Positions 1-9,565 of a DNA stretch of 64,000 bases are shown here, piece by piece. Each line of letters opens with the position of its first letter. The first letter of the stretch is position 1. The stretch spans positions 1 through 64,000 of the forward strand of contig CAZUGA010000015.1 in NCBI GenBank assembly GCA_964619885.1. Direction: 5' to 3'. Under the pieces are notes generated by a model. It was not told where the DNA came from. It worked only from the letters and a program-made list of their open reading frames with translations, and did no database searches. Made by a program: the position numbers and the translations under genes. The stretch comes from CAZUGA01 sp964619885. GTDB lineage: Bacteria > Pseudomonadota > Gammaproteobacteria > Methylococcales > UBA1147.

Positions 1-427
1 CGCGATGCCTTCTCGCTATATAGGCTTCCCAGTATGTCGAAGTCACGGATTCAGGCCAAAGTCAATTGATGGCATTGGAACAGGAATCGCTTACTTCTAA
101 CCTCGTTGTAAAAGCCTTTGGTCGTGAAGAATTCGAAGAAAAACGTTTCGCAAGCCAAAACCAGAAAGTCACGGATGCGGCAGTTAAAGCACGTCGCTTA
201 AAAGCCCTGGTATCACCAACGGTTAATTTGGTGGTTGGATTGGGTACCGCGCTAGTCATGTGGTTTGGTGCGCTACAAATTCTCGGCGGAAAGGGCACCA
301 TTGGAGATCTGATTGTGTTCCTGGGTTACCTTACAAAAATGTTCAAACCCATGCAGGATCTGTCCAAAATGAGCAACACAATCGCCAAGGCCTGGGTCGG
401 CATGGATCGGATAATTAGCATCATGAT
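1..427 (+). pseudogene. MsbA-type ABC exporter, membrane-domain fragment (5' partial, frameshifted)
   Basis: This is the end of the transmembrane domain of a homodimeric lipid/drug ABC exporter. The coupling-helix region with VKAFGREEFEEKRF, the last two membrane helices and the linker NTIAKAWVGMDRI can be read. The reading frame holding this homology has an in-frame TAG at 21-23, and the likely residues before it (RYI) are in another frame, so a first frameshift probably sits near position 20. A second one lies at about 424-426: frame 3 reads RIISIM and the homology resumes at once in frame 2 as DLARSVDEAKG, consistent with one lost base. The gene starts outside the window. Two indels within 430 bases suggest a pseudogene; edge sequence error is the alternative. 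Confidence 0.7.
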
Positions 428-1204
428 TTGGCCCGTTCGGTCGATGAAGCCAAAGGTGCAGTGCCGGCACGAAATATCAGCGGTAAAATCGAATTCGAAA
501 CGGTCAGTTTCGGATACCAAGAAAATCAGCTTATTTTGCAAGATATCAACCTCACTATAGATGCAGGTCAATTCGTTGGTGTAGTCGGCGCCAGCGGTCA
601 AGGAAAATCAACTATTATCGGATTGATCAGCCGGTTTTACGATCCTCAAGCGGGTCAGGTTAAAATCGACCATCAGAATATTCGCGAATTTACGCTCAAT
701 TCATTGCGCGAACAAATGACAATAGTCTTGCAAGATACCACGTTATTCCAGGAATCAATTCTGGAAAATATCCGATTTGGTAAACTGGAAGCCACCGATA
801 ATGAGGTTATCGCGGCTGCAAAAGCAGCCAATGCCGATGATTTTATTTCTCGGCTACCGCGCGGATATGACACGGCAATTGGCGAACAAGGAGTCCGACT
901 GTCCGGCGGCGAACGCCAACGTATTGGAATCGCGCGCGCGATCCTGCGAAATACACCGATTTGGATATTTGACGAACCCACAGCAAGCCTAGACGCGGCA
1001 TCGGAAAATACGTTGATGGAAACCCTAAAGCCATTGATTCAAGGTAAAACATTCATTGTAATCGCGCACCGGTTGAAAACCGTCCAACAGGCCGACCGGC
1101 TCCTGGTCATCGAAAATGGCAACATTGCCGAAAGCGGGACCCATAAAGAACTTCTGGAACAGGATGGCATTTATGCACAACTCTACCAAATGCAACATTC
1201 TTGA
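428..1204 (+). CDS. ABC exporter ATPase half (in a different frame from its membrane domain)
   Basis: This is the nucleotide-binding domain of the exporter whose membrane half precedes it. In order it has Walker A GASGQGKST, the Q-loop VLQDTTLF, the signature LSGGERQRIGIARA, Walker B IWIFDEPTASLD and the H-loop IVIAHR, so every ATP-binding element is intact. The open frame begins at a TTG at 428, which is only the resumption after the frameshift and not a convincing start codon. Fused as normal, it would energise export of a lipid or hydrophobic compound across the inner membrane. The intact ATPase next to a broken membrane half argues for a recent lesion or a sequence error. The phospholipase D gene starts 12 bases downstream. 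Confidence 0.8.
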   Translation: MARSVDEAKGAVPARNISGKIEFETVSFGYQENQLILQDINLTIDAGQFVGVVGASGQGKSTIIGLISRFYDPQAGQVKIDHQNIREFTLNSLREQMTIVLQDTTLFQESILENIRFGKLEATDNEVIAAAKAANADDFISRLPRGYDTAIGEQGVRLSGGERQRIGIARAILRNTPIWIFDEPTASLDAASENTLMETLKPLIQGKTFIVIAHRLKTVQQADRLLVIENGNIAESGTHKELLEQDGIYAQLYQMQHS

Positions 1205-1216
1205 AGGCAGATTGCG

Positions 1217-2224
1217 ATGACTTCCCATTACCGTTCACTGACTGTTTTACCAGACGATGGAATTCTTCCTATACTCGAGTCGATCGAATCTGCCACTCGG
1301 TCGATTGATATTAAAATGTTCGCATTCTCAGAACCGAATATCGAAAAAGCGGTGACCATGGCACATCAAAACGGCATTCGCGTTCGCATCATGTTAAACC
1401 CTGCCCGACGTTCAGGCTTTTCCGATAATGAGGCAGTTTTTCAACGACTTCTCGATGCCGGAATCCCGGTCAAGGATACCAATCCGGAATTCGAAATCAG
1501 CCACGAGAAATCGATGATTGTCGATCAACGAATCGCATTGATCCACTCATTCAACTGGACAACCGACAATATTTTAAAACGGGATTACGCAATCACCACC
1601 AGCTGGCACGATGAGGTTAATCGGATTCTAGCCTGTTTCGAAGCAGACTGGAATCGGCATCCATTCGACCCGGATGACCATCCCGCTCTGGCCTGGTGCC
1701 GTGGAAACGGTAGAAAAGTTATAGGCGAATTTATCGATCAGGCGGAAAAGAAATTATGGGTTCAAAATGAACGTTATGACGACGAAACGGTGCTTGAACA
1801 CTTGGTCCGCGCGAAGGCCCGGGGTGTAAAAATTCATCTTCTGGCAAGTTATCCGCACAAACTAAAACCAAAGAAATTTTTAAACGGGATCGCCAGCTTG
1901 CGGATTCTGCAGGATATTGGCATCAAGATTCACCATCTTAAGGGAATCCCGCTGCATGCAAAGATGATGCTGGCCGACGATCAACGCGCTATCGTCGGAT
2001 CCATAAATTTTTCACCGGGTAGCTTTGATGACCGGCGGGAATTGGCGATAGTCGTCGATGAGGCGCCCGTTATCAAAAGATTAACATCGGTTTTTCATCA
2101 CGACTGGAAACACTCGTCGCGGATCGATCTTTCCAACCAAGGCATCCTTAAAAACCTGGAACACCACCATCGAGCCGATTTGGAACCGATTCTGTTACGA
2201 CAGGAGATTCAATCCAAGCGATGA
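1217..2224 (+). CDS. Phospholipase D-like protein with two HKD motifs
   Basis: This is a 335-residue member of the phospholipase D superfamily, which contains cardiolipin synthases, phosphatidyltransferases and PLD-fold nucleases. Two catalytic HxKxxxxD motifs are visible: HEKSMIVD near residue 96, followed by a serine/asparagine stretch (HSFNWT), and HAKMMLAD near residue 247, followed by GSINFS. A full pair of motifs in one chain is what a monomeric PLD enzyme needs for its phosphohistidine intermediate. No signal peptide or membrane helix is seen, which differs from classical Cls with its N-terminal helices. It follows the exporter by 12 bases and may be co-transcribed, so a lipid substrate is plausible but not shown. 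The ATG at 1217 is the first good start. Confidence 0.85.
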   Translation: MTSHYRSLTVLPDDGILPILESIESATRSIDIKMFAFSEPNIEKAVTMAHQNGIRVRIMLNPARRSGFSDNEAVFQRLLDAGIPVKDTNPEFEISHEKSMIVDQRIALIHSFNWTTDNILKRDYAITTSWHDEVNRILACFEADWNRHPFDPDDHPALAWCRGNGRKVIGEFIDQAEKKLWVQNERYDDETVLEHLVRAKARGVKIHLLASYPHKLKPKKFLNGIASLRILQDIGIKIHHLKGIPLHAKMMLADDQRAIVGSINFSPGSFDDRRELAIVVDEAPVIKRLTSVFHHDWKHSSRIDLSNQGILKNLEHHHRADLEPILLRQEIQSKR

Positions 2225-2385
2225 AGAAATTATTTATTAGAGTAATCATGATAATCTTAAAGCTGATTTAAAATCATTAAATTAACTCATTGGCGATCCT
2301 GGCCATTCTCACCTTCTTAATCGTTGACGGAGCAACTATTCCAATAATCCATTATCCCCCCACCCTAGTCCACAAGATACCGTCT

Positions 2386-4437
2386 ATGCTATCGCGAAAA
2401 TTAGCGAATATCCTTTTTGCTTTCGTGTGTTTTTTGCAATTCTCAAGTAGTTTTGCTGACGTCATCGAATACGATTTGGTGATTTCCCGCAAGCAGGTCA
2501 ATATCACCGGTGTGGAGGTCGACGCGATGGTGATAAATGGTGGCATTCCTGGCTCAATATTGAAGTTTACCGAAGGCGACCAAGCAGTCATACGGGTTAA
2601 AAATGATATGGATATTGAAACGTCGCTGCATTGGCACGGCATACTGCTACCGGACAAAGACGACGGCGTGCCCTATCTCACCACCCCGCCTATTCAACCC
2701 GGGCAAACCCATACTTTCCGCTTTCCGATCATACAGTCTGGCACGTATTGGTACCATTCGCATACCGGGTTACAGGAACAGCGAGGTGTTTATGGCTCGA
2801 TTGTGATTCACCCGAAAAAAAAGCGATTTAAACCGGATCACGATTACGTGCTGATGTTATCAGACTGGACCAATCAGGATCCGCTAGAAATTATGCGGAC
2901 ACTCAAGCGTGGATTCGATTGGAATGCGTTGCAAAAAGGCCAGTTGCAAAGTCTAAGCGGGGCGATCAAGAACGATGGCCTCGAAGATTGGATATACCGC
3001 AATTTCTCGATGTCTCTGCCGGGCGCGGATATATCGGATGTTTATTACAATGCGTTCCTTGCCAACGGCAAACCGGTCGATCATCTGGAAACAGAACCTG
3101 GTGAAACGGTTCGGGTACGGATTATCAACGGTTCGTCGTCCAGTTACCACTATGTAGAATTTGCCGGCGGCCAATCAAATCTAAAAATTATTGCTGCAGA
3201 CGGTCAGGATATCAAACCGGTCAATGCAAAGCGATTTCTAATCGGTGTCGCGGAAACCTATGACATTTTGGTCACAGTACCCGGCGATGGTGCTTACGAG
3301 CTACGTTCAACGGCTCAAGACGGTTCGGGACATTCATCGTTATTTATAGGCAAAGGTAAAAAAAAATTGGCACCATCCGTACCCTACCCAAAGATCTATT
3401 CGCGCATCGATTTCAGCAAACTGCCGTCACCTTATATTCCGGGCAGTAAAATGAACGGAATGCCTTATCGGATGCAGCAAGGCCGACTGCGGGCACCTTA
3501 CGCCAAACTGCGAGCGACTGAATCCACAAAATTGCCCGCCAACCGGCCCGTCAAAGAATACAAGTTGGTCCTGCAGGGAGACATGGAACGCTATGTCTGG
3601 TCGATCAACGGAAAAATTCTACGTGAATCCGATAAGATCCTGGTCAAGCACGGAGAAAATGTACGATTCATCCTGATTAACAAAACCATGATGCACCATC
3701 CCATGCATCTACATGGCCATTTTTTTCGGGTGTTAAATAAACACGGGGAATATTCACCGTTAAAACATACCGTCGACGTCGCACCATTTAGCAAACAGGT
3801 CATAGAGTTTGCAGCGAACGAAACCAAAGACTGGTTTTTTCACTGCCATGTGCTCTACCACCTGGAAGCCGGGATGGCACGGGTCGTTCACTACGAAGGG
3901 TCAGAGCTTTATCCGAATCTGGTCGGCATTCGGAAGAAACTCTACGATGACCCGTGGTGGGCGTGGTCCGACGCGACCTTCTTAAACAACATGACTAACG
4001 GTGAAATGGTATTTGGCAATACCCGGAACATATTTCGCGCCGAATGGGAATGGGATTGGATCAACCGGCACGAATACGACGTCACGGTAACCTACAACCG
4101 TTACTTCAACCGAATGTTCCAGGCTTTTGCCGGTATCAGTGTCACCAACGAAGTACAACCTACGCTGGTGGAAGGCGTTTTCGGCGTTCGTTACCTACTG
4201 CCGTTTAACCTGGATAGTTCAACGTGGATTTCGACAAACGGGCGATTTCGGATAAGCGGCGGCCGCTCTATCGACATCACCGACCGGTTTTTTGTATACG
4301 GCGAAGCTCAATACGATACGGTGCTACAGGAAGAATGGATCGTCGGCGGTGGTTATACGGTCAATAAATATTTCTCGCTGATCGTTCAGCAACATAGTGA
4401 ATATGGCACCGGCGCAGGCGCATTGATTCGATTTTGA
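2386..4437 (+). CDS. Secreted multicopper oxidase with barrel-like C-terminal extension
   Basis: This periplasmic multicopper oxidase resembles copper-resistance CopA types. All four copper-ligand segments are visible: HWHG near residue 82, YWYHSHTG near 120-127, HPMHLHGH near 438 and HCHVLYHLEAGM near 486, giving type 1, 2 and 3 copper sites. The start was placed at the ATG at 2386 because it opens a clean signal peptide (MLSRKLANILFAF... ending SSFA); the TTG at 2290 adds 32 residues that spoil it. After the oxidase core, about 140 residues (roughly 540-683) show alternating aromatic strands and end in phenylalanine, like an outer-membrane beta-barrel segment or a CopB-like tail. It probably oxidises Cu(I) or phenolics. 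It has no operon partner. Confidence 0.88.
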   Translation: MLSRKLANILFAFVCFLQFSSSFADVIEYDLVISRKQVNITGVEVDAMVINGGIPGSILKFTEGDQAVIRVKNDMDIETSLHWHGILLPDKDDGVPYLTTPPIQPGQTHTFRFPIIQSGTYWYHSHTGLQEQRGVYGSIVIHPKKKRFKPDHDYVLMLSDWTNQDPLEIMRTLKRGFDWNALQKGQLQSLSGAIKNDGLEDWIYRNFSMSLPGADISDVYYNAFLANGKPVDHLETEPGETVRVRIINGSSSSYHYVEFAGGQSNLKIIAADGQDIKPVNAKRFLIGVAETYDILVTVPGDGAYELRSTAQDGSGHSSLFIGKGKKKLAPSVPYPKIYSRIDFSKLPSPYIPGSKMNGMPYRMQQGRLRAPYAKLRATESTKLPANRPVKEYKLVLQGDMERYVWSINGKILRESDKILVKHGENVRFILINKTMMHHPMHLHGHFFRVLNKHGEYSPLKHTVDVAPFSKQVIEFAANETKDWFFHCHVLYHLEAGMARVVHYEGSELYPNLVGIRKKLYDDPWWAWSDATFLNNMTNGEMVFGNTRNIFRAEWEWDWINRHEYDVTVTYNRYFNRMFQAFAGISVTNEVQPTLVEGVFGVRYLLPFNLDSSTWISTNGRFRISGGRSIDITDRFFVYGEAQYDTVLQEEWIVGGGYTVNKYFSLIVQQHSEYGTGAGALIRF

Positions 4438-4863
4438 TTGTGTTGAAATTCATTGATTGGGTTAACGGCGACTGTACCACAGCCAGGTTCAACATCTACC
4501 CTTAATTTCACTTTAATTAACCTCCATCTCCAGCAACTCCTTTTGGCCATCATCCATACGAAACGCCAACACAGATCAAACCATTGCCACATTAGACATT
4601 TCAGGCATTGAAAAAATTTCCTAATTTTTCATTTGCCCCCTAGAATTGGCAGCCGGCTAACCAAACAGATCGTAGCATGATGAGTCACCCCACTGGACCG
4701 GACTCTTCCAAATGACCATACACCCCGCCTATAATTTACTCGCTGTATGAATTGTTGACGAGTACCAGATCGCTCTAATCCAACTATTCTCGCCATAACA
4801 AAATCTATTTAGATTATTACGACTGCCCTTAGAAGATAAGCATTGCTATTGTCTCCAATGCCT
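4438..4863. other. Intergenic region, no gene seen
   Basis: This stretch lies between the stop of the multicopper oxidase and the stop of the large minus-strand membrane protein, so it is a convergent intergenic space. No open frame with family resemblance, no tRNA-like fold and no strong hairpin with a T-run were found on either strand. Confidence 0.6.
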
Positions 4864-7800
4864 CTAATGAATAACCGCAGGGCAACCTATACGTCCTTTC
4901 CAAGCCGCATCTTCAGCGACAACGCCCATATCAAATCGTAGTTGCCGCATCAAGGAGACTTGCTGGCTGAACTGCGCCAGATCTTTACCGGCATAAGAAG
5001 CATCAAGGCGACAGTTCTGGTTCCACTTTTCCGGCAAGAGCGCTGCAATCTTTAACGGATCGCCGGTGGACTCTACCAAATGTGAACATGCAGACAAGAC
5101 TTTCTTTGTTTCATCTTTGTTCGGAACATTTTCCAATAATTGGTTGGCCCTTCCAACGAAAATGGCTTCTATTTGCCCGGCTCGAGATAACCAGCGACGG
5201 GTTGCCGATGGTCTTATCGAACTAGCAACTATCTCCGACAGTTTAGCTAAATTAGCTACTTGAAATTCCTCTCCAAATTTACCGTCCAAAGCAAGCCTAA
5301 ATATTCGCTGTAAAATTACGAAATTTGACATATCCGACAAAATACGTCGGTATTCTGCATCTCCATGATATTTCTTAAGAATCGCCTCATTAATCTGTTC
5401 CTTATAAGATGTAAACTCCCATGGATTAATGTCGGAATAACTTTTCCTCGACTCATTGTCGTCGACATACCAAGGTTTTGACGATTGCACAAGAAAGGGC
5501 GGGGTAGTGAAAGCCAGTTGATATGTAAACTCAATTGGAAATCGATTAGTTTCGGGAGTCCATCGGGCAAAGTCAAAACTTTCATGGAGACTATAACCAG
5601 CTTCCCTTACGCCGCTCCAGGGCTGATATTCTGGAGGTGGCGCAGCCCACCGCAATTGTTCATCATAGCTATCAGCTAAGGGTTCAATTTTAGACGTAAG
5701 ACAAGATAAATAACTATCTAAGTCGGTGGATTCAACGCAAGCCTCCATACTTGCCAGTAAATCAGCATCATAGAATGCTGACTTGATATGCATAAACTTT
5801 CGCTCATCAGACGGCGAAGCCAAAGCTTGATTAGCTAGTTCAAAATTGCTTAATAATTTTTCTTGAACTACCCTCGTGATCATTTCATCAAGTCCTATTT
5901 GCTTTAACATTAAGGTAGAAGGTTTGCTGTCACCGCTAGAGAGAAATTTGGCACGTACAGCCCAACTAAAACTATAAAATGCGTGCTGCTTTTCTATGGT
6001 TCTAAGTGTACGGTCCCGCAGCTCTTTTAAAAAAACTTGCCCGCTAGTTGTTTCGTCAACCATTTGATCCAATCGTGTAGCCAAGCAACCAATGCCGGTA
6101 TCCTCCAAAGTTGGATGAATCAGAATTTTTAATTCTGTAAGCGGTGCTGCGGTTACCATCGTAACGGTGGTTGGCCGCCCATCGGCTGAATAAGCAAGCG
6201 CTAAGCCAATCAATTCCGGATCGAATAGACCTAAATCAATATCGCTGTGTCCTTCTCTAACGATGGTCAGGGCAAGCCTACTATCGCCATCTACACCTTC
6301 CCAGCGCAAATCCGTAGCGGGCAAAATGCTATCATGTTCTAGTGGTGGACGACCAATCAACACACCACCCACACGAGAAAATCCACGCAATCGGTGGAAT
6401 GACCTTGCTCTGACAGTACTAGCCCTAAGTTTCGAATTCGCTGGGAAACTAGGTTTCGAAGATGAAGGGTTATAACGTGACTGCACTTTAGCTTGAGTTG
6501 TCTTTCTATCCGCCCCATCATAACCTGGGAAATAATCCTCAAAGCTTGCGAGTACATCGGTACCGCCTGTACGCAAAGACTCACGACCGACTACGGACGC
6601 ATAATGATCTAATGTTTTTGCAGCGTTTTCGGTGTATGTCAAGGGACTAGCAGTACGCTGATAACTGGGTGGGTGGGCGACCCACGTTTCAGAAAGTCGT
6701 TTATTGTTTGGCATAGACCGATAGGCTCGTGAGAACTCTTCCACCTTACTAGGTTGTAATAAATCAACTTCGACTCCACCCATAGCGTTTATTGCTGCCC
6801 CTAAATTCGGTTCGGTTATCATTTTCGCCATAAAACGCTTCGATTCAGCTTCATAGATTTTACCGGCAACATCCTTGGGTAAATCTCCAACAAGCTCCAC
6901 TCCGATTTTACCCAAACCACTATCTACATTAACGGCCCCTGAAAGATTACCGAGACTATTAGATATCAACATACCCCGCAATTGGCGCGGTGCTGGCACC
7001 TCTTTAAAAGATTGAAAATAATCCCTTGCTTTACGTGAAATCGACTGCCATTTTTCTGGTTCACGGCCAGCAATTTGCTGCAAATTTACTGAAAATTTAC
7101 GGCCCGCGTCGGTCCGTGGGACTCGTTGTTCGGGACTGATCAGGTGTAAATCAGTAGCGGCACGTTGCCGCGAACTGCTTGCGGATGCGACAGCATTAAC
7201 TTTGCCACCATCAACTTTCGCCCTTGCCTGCAGAATACGTTGTCGAGTAAATGATCTTAAAGCTGCATTGGTCAGTGATTGAGTTGAATGGCCATAAAAC
7301 CTCGTATCTATTACGTTAGATTCGAACTCTGCTGCCAATGCATCAGCGATACTCTGATCTTCGTCATCCCAATTCGGTAGCGCGTCACCTATAGTAGAAG
7401 GGGTCGAGACAATCCCCGCCCACTCTCTGTCAGCATCTTCAAGATTCGCGATAACTTGAAGCTCCTCTAATCTCCCCCGCATCTCCACCAACCGCTCACC
7501 TGCAGTTTCATTAATCACTGGCGCAGCAATGGCGAAAAATGATGGAATCAAAAGTAGGGTTATAAGTATCGAAAGTACAGCAGCGCCTGATGTTGCCGTA
7601 TTCAGCGTACCCCGCGATACGAATGGGCGAACAACTTTCATCCAACGTGGAATTTCAATATCTTCATCTGGAGCAATAGTAACGTTTACACGCCGTTCTA
7701 TATCGAGAAACTGCAGATAGCGCACTAATTCTGCCAACTCCGCTTCTACGCGTTCAGCAACCTCAGGATTGTCGTCCGAGATCTCCTTCAATACGGCATC

Positions 7801-8310
7801 ATGCTCTACAATTCTGGCCATTATTGCCTGCATAGATTCGTCAGGCTCGAGCTGCTCTAGCTCACCATGTTCTTTCAATTCTAGCAGCCGCATGAATTCG
7901 GTATTAAAAGCCTCGTTCCACCGATTTTCGACTGTCTTTTTTCCGGTCCGATAAGACATATATATCAGTGCTAAAACCAAAAGCGTTGTGATCACTATAC
8001 CTAAGCCCTGTGACCACCCAGAGAGGGTGTCACGCCAGGATTCAAGGGTATCAACAACATTTTTTACGTGGTGAATATCAATTCCACCCATCGAATTAAC
8101 ATAGATAATTGCGCCTAGCGCTAAACCTGATGATATCGTAATCAGCATTAGAAGCTTACACGTTGAATCCGCGGCAGAAGATATCGCGATTCGTGAGATA
8201 TCAGACGGAGTTACGGACACTGGAATAGTTTTTCTTAAAGACGGTACTACCCAAAATTGAAATAGTGCCCAAAAACCCAAACTTGCTAAAAACAAATTTT
8301 GAATGTCCAT
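4864..8310 (-). CDS. Large membrane protein of unknown function (1148 residues)
   Basis: I do not recognise this family. The start is the ATG at 8310, which has a strong Shine-Dalgarno (GGAGGA at 8318-8323) 7 bases upstream; an upstream ATG at 8355 would add 15 residues and lacks such a site. Four hydrophobic helices are visible at about residues 5-23, 53-71, 102-120 and 243-264. Between helices 3 and 4 lies a charged, Glu-rich, probably helical segment of about 120 residues. The remaining roughly 880 residues are soluble in character, without ATPase, protease or nuclease motifs that I can see. The topology suggests a large domain held at the inner membrane. Flanking regions are gene-poor and no partner gene is adjacent. 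A sensor, envelope or defence role is possible, but none is supported by sequence. Confidence 0.75.
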   Translation of the reverse strand: MDIQNLFLASLGFWALFQFWVVPSLRKTIPVSVTPSDISRIAISSAADSTCKLLMLITISSGLALGAIIYVNSMGGIDIHHVKNVVDTLESWRDTLSGWSQGLGIVITTLLVLALIYMSYRTGKKTVENRWNEAFNTEFMRLLELKEHGELEQLEPDESMQAIMARIVEHDAVLKEISDDNPEVAERVEAELAELVRYLQFLDIERRVNVTIAPDEDIEIPRWMKVVRPFVSRGTLNTATSGAAVLSILITLLLIPSFFAIAAPVINETAGERLVEMRGRLEELQVIANLEDADREWAGIVSTPSTIGDALPNWDDEDQSIADALAAEFESNVIDTRFYGHSTQSLTNAALRSFTRQRILQARAKVDGGKVNAVASASSSRQRAATDLHLISPEQRVPRTDAGRKFSVNLQQIAGREPEKWQSISRKARDYFQSFKEVPAPRQLRGMLISNSLGNLSGAVNVDSGLGKIGVELVGDLPKDVAGKIYEAESKRFMAKMITEPNLGAAINAMGGVEVDLLQPSKVEEFSRAYRSMPNNKRLSETWVAHPPSYQRTASPLTYTENAAKTLDHYASVVGRESLRTGGTDVLASFEDYFPGYDGADRKTTQAKVQSRYNPSSSKPSFPANSKLRASTVRARSFHRLRGFSRVGGVLIGRPPLEHDSILPATDLRWEGVDGDSRLALTIVREGHSDIDLGLFDPELIGLALAYSADGRPTTVTMVTAAPLTELKILIHPTLEDTGIGCLATRLDQMVDETTSGQVFLKELRDRTLRTIEKQHAFYSFSWAVRAKFLSSGDSKPSTLMLKQIGLDEMITRVVQEKLLSNFELANQALASPSDERKFMHIKSAFYDADLLASMEACVESTDLDSYLSCLTSKIEPLADSYDEQLRWAAPPPEYQPWSGVREAGYSLHESFDFARWTPETNRFPIEFTYQLAFTTPPFLVQSSKPWYVDDNESRKSYSDINPWEFTSYKEQINEAILKKYHGDAEYRRILSDMSNFVILQRIFRLALDGKFGEEFQVANLAKLSEIVASSIRPSATRRWLSRAGQIEAIFVGRANQLLENVPNKDETKKVLSACSHLVESTGDPLKIAALLPEKWNQNCRLDASYAGKDLAQFSQQVSLMRQLRFDMGVVAEDAAWKGRIGCPAVIH

Positions 8311-8866
8311 CAATATTTCCTCCGAAAAGATGACAGATGCAAAATTAATCCCCAATTTTTATTGGGCATTATTATAAAATCCTATTCACACACACAACGC
8401 CCAAAAAAGCACGGTATTATTACCACGTTGGGCTGTCCCTAATATCCTTTGTGCTGCGATTTCCAACCGACGAATTATGGGGAACAGGAATTTCTCGATA
8501 CCGGATTGATTGAAGAAAAAATGTGGTAAAGCCGCTATTGGAATCAGCATGACGCTATCCGAATACACGCGGATTAATTAGAAAATCAGTGTTATAAACA
8601 TAAATTCCCTATGGAAACCATTTTGAACAAACCAGGCCCAAAATTTAAGATCTGCTCATCAAAATTAAACGCCGATCTTTATCCTACAAGAATCAAATCC
8701 ACTAGCCCCCACATTACTGGAAAAGTCTTGTGGCAAATATGCATGACTTTAAACTGCACCTACTGCTTAATCGCGAAACCTCACTCTATCGATTCTGGCA
8801 CTTGTTGCGTCGCAAAATGTTAAAATAGTCTATCGGATCGGTTCAAAACATCTCTTAGAGAAAGGA
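8311..8866. other. Intergenic region with only the SD of the large membrane protein recognised
   Basis: This divergent space separates the unknown membrane protein (minus) from the HD hydrolase (plus). It holds the GGAGGA Shine-Dalgarno at 8318-8323 read on the minus strand. Short open frames near 8386-8568 (minus) and 8611-8823 (plus) have no recognisable family or ribosome site and were not called. Promoters for both genes should lie here, but I could not place convincing boxes. Confidence 0.5.
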
Positions 8867-9403
8867 ATGAATGAAATCAAGGTTCTAAAAGCCGCGCACT
8901 TCGCAGCACTTAAACACAAAAACCAAACCCGCAAAGACCATAATGCCTCACCGTATATCAATCACCCTATTGCGGTGGCATTAACTATCGCAGAGGTTGG
9001 ACGCATTGATGACGCCGATATCCTCGCGGCAGCGCTATTGCACGACACCCTTGAAGACACCGACACGACGCCGAATGAATTGGAACAGGAATTCGGTTCG
9101 CGTATTCGCACACTAGTGGAAGAAGTGACCGACAACACTCATCTTCCCAGCAAAGAACGCAAAAGACTCCAGGTCGAACATGCGCCGGAGCTTAGCAACG
9201 GCGCGGTATTGATCAAATTAGGCGATAAAATCGCCAATGTAAAAGACATGATAAAAGCACCTCCTATAGGTTGGAGTGGCACCCGTCGGCGTGAGTATTT
9301 GGATTGGGCCGAAGAGGTCATCGCGAATTGTCCCAAGATAAATACCGAATTGGAAAATCAATTTAGTCTTACCCTGGACCGTGCACGCAACGCGCTAGGT
9401 TAA
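8867..9403 (+). CDS. Small RelA/SpoT-type HD phosphohydrolase
   Basis: This 178-residue protein consists of an HD domain of the type found at the N terminus of SpoT and in stand-alone alarmone hydrolases such as Mesh1. Metal-binding signatures are visible: INHP with His33, the HDTLED motif at 59-64, and a late Asp in KLGDKIANVKDM near 120. It has no synthetase, TGS or ACT domains, so if active it would only hydrolyse (p)ppGpp or a related nucleotide. The length fits small alarmone hydrolases. The ATG at 8867 follows AGAAAGGA with very short spacing. It is monocistronic. Hydrolysis of another nucleoside pyrophosphate remains possible. Confidence 0.85.
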   Translation: MNEIKVLKAAHFAALKHKNQTRKDHNASPYINHPIAVALTIAEVGRIDDADILAAALLHDTLEDTDTTPNELEQEFGSRIRTLVEEVTDNTHLPSKERKRLQVEHAPELSNGAVLIKLGDKIANVKDMIKAPPIGWSGTRRREYLDWAEEVIANCPKINTELENQFSLTLDRARNALG

Positions 9404-9565
9404 TCTAGCGGCGACTCGAACCTATTTAGCCAATCGCTTCTTTAGATTCGAGTACCCTAAAAGCCTGAGCCTTAGAGCGCTAAGTAAAATCTAAATTCAT
9501 AGCACGATTAAAACTTTATCTGGCGGGCGCGGTCGAATCCAGCTCCCGCGGATAATAAATTAACT

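Noticed and set aside
2290..2385. Upstream TTG extension of the multicopper oxidase
   Set aside because: It adds 32 residues ahead of a clean signal peptide and has no ribosome site; the ATG at 2386 explains the protein better.
8386..8568. Short minus-strand open frame
   Set aside because: No family resemblance, no ribosome site, and no link to neighbouring genes.
9519..9552. tRNA-like end with GGTCGAATCC and a GCGGG/CCCGC stem
   Set aside because: No anticodon or D-arm can be folded around it; it is a chance match to a T-loop.
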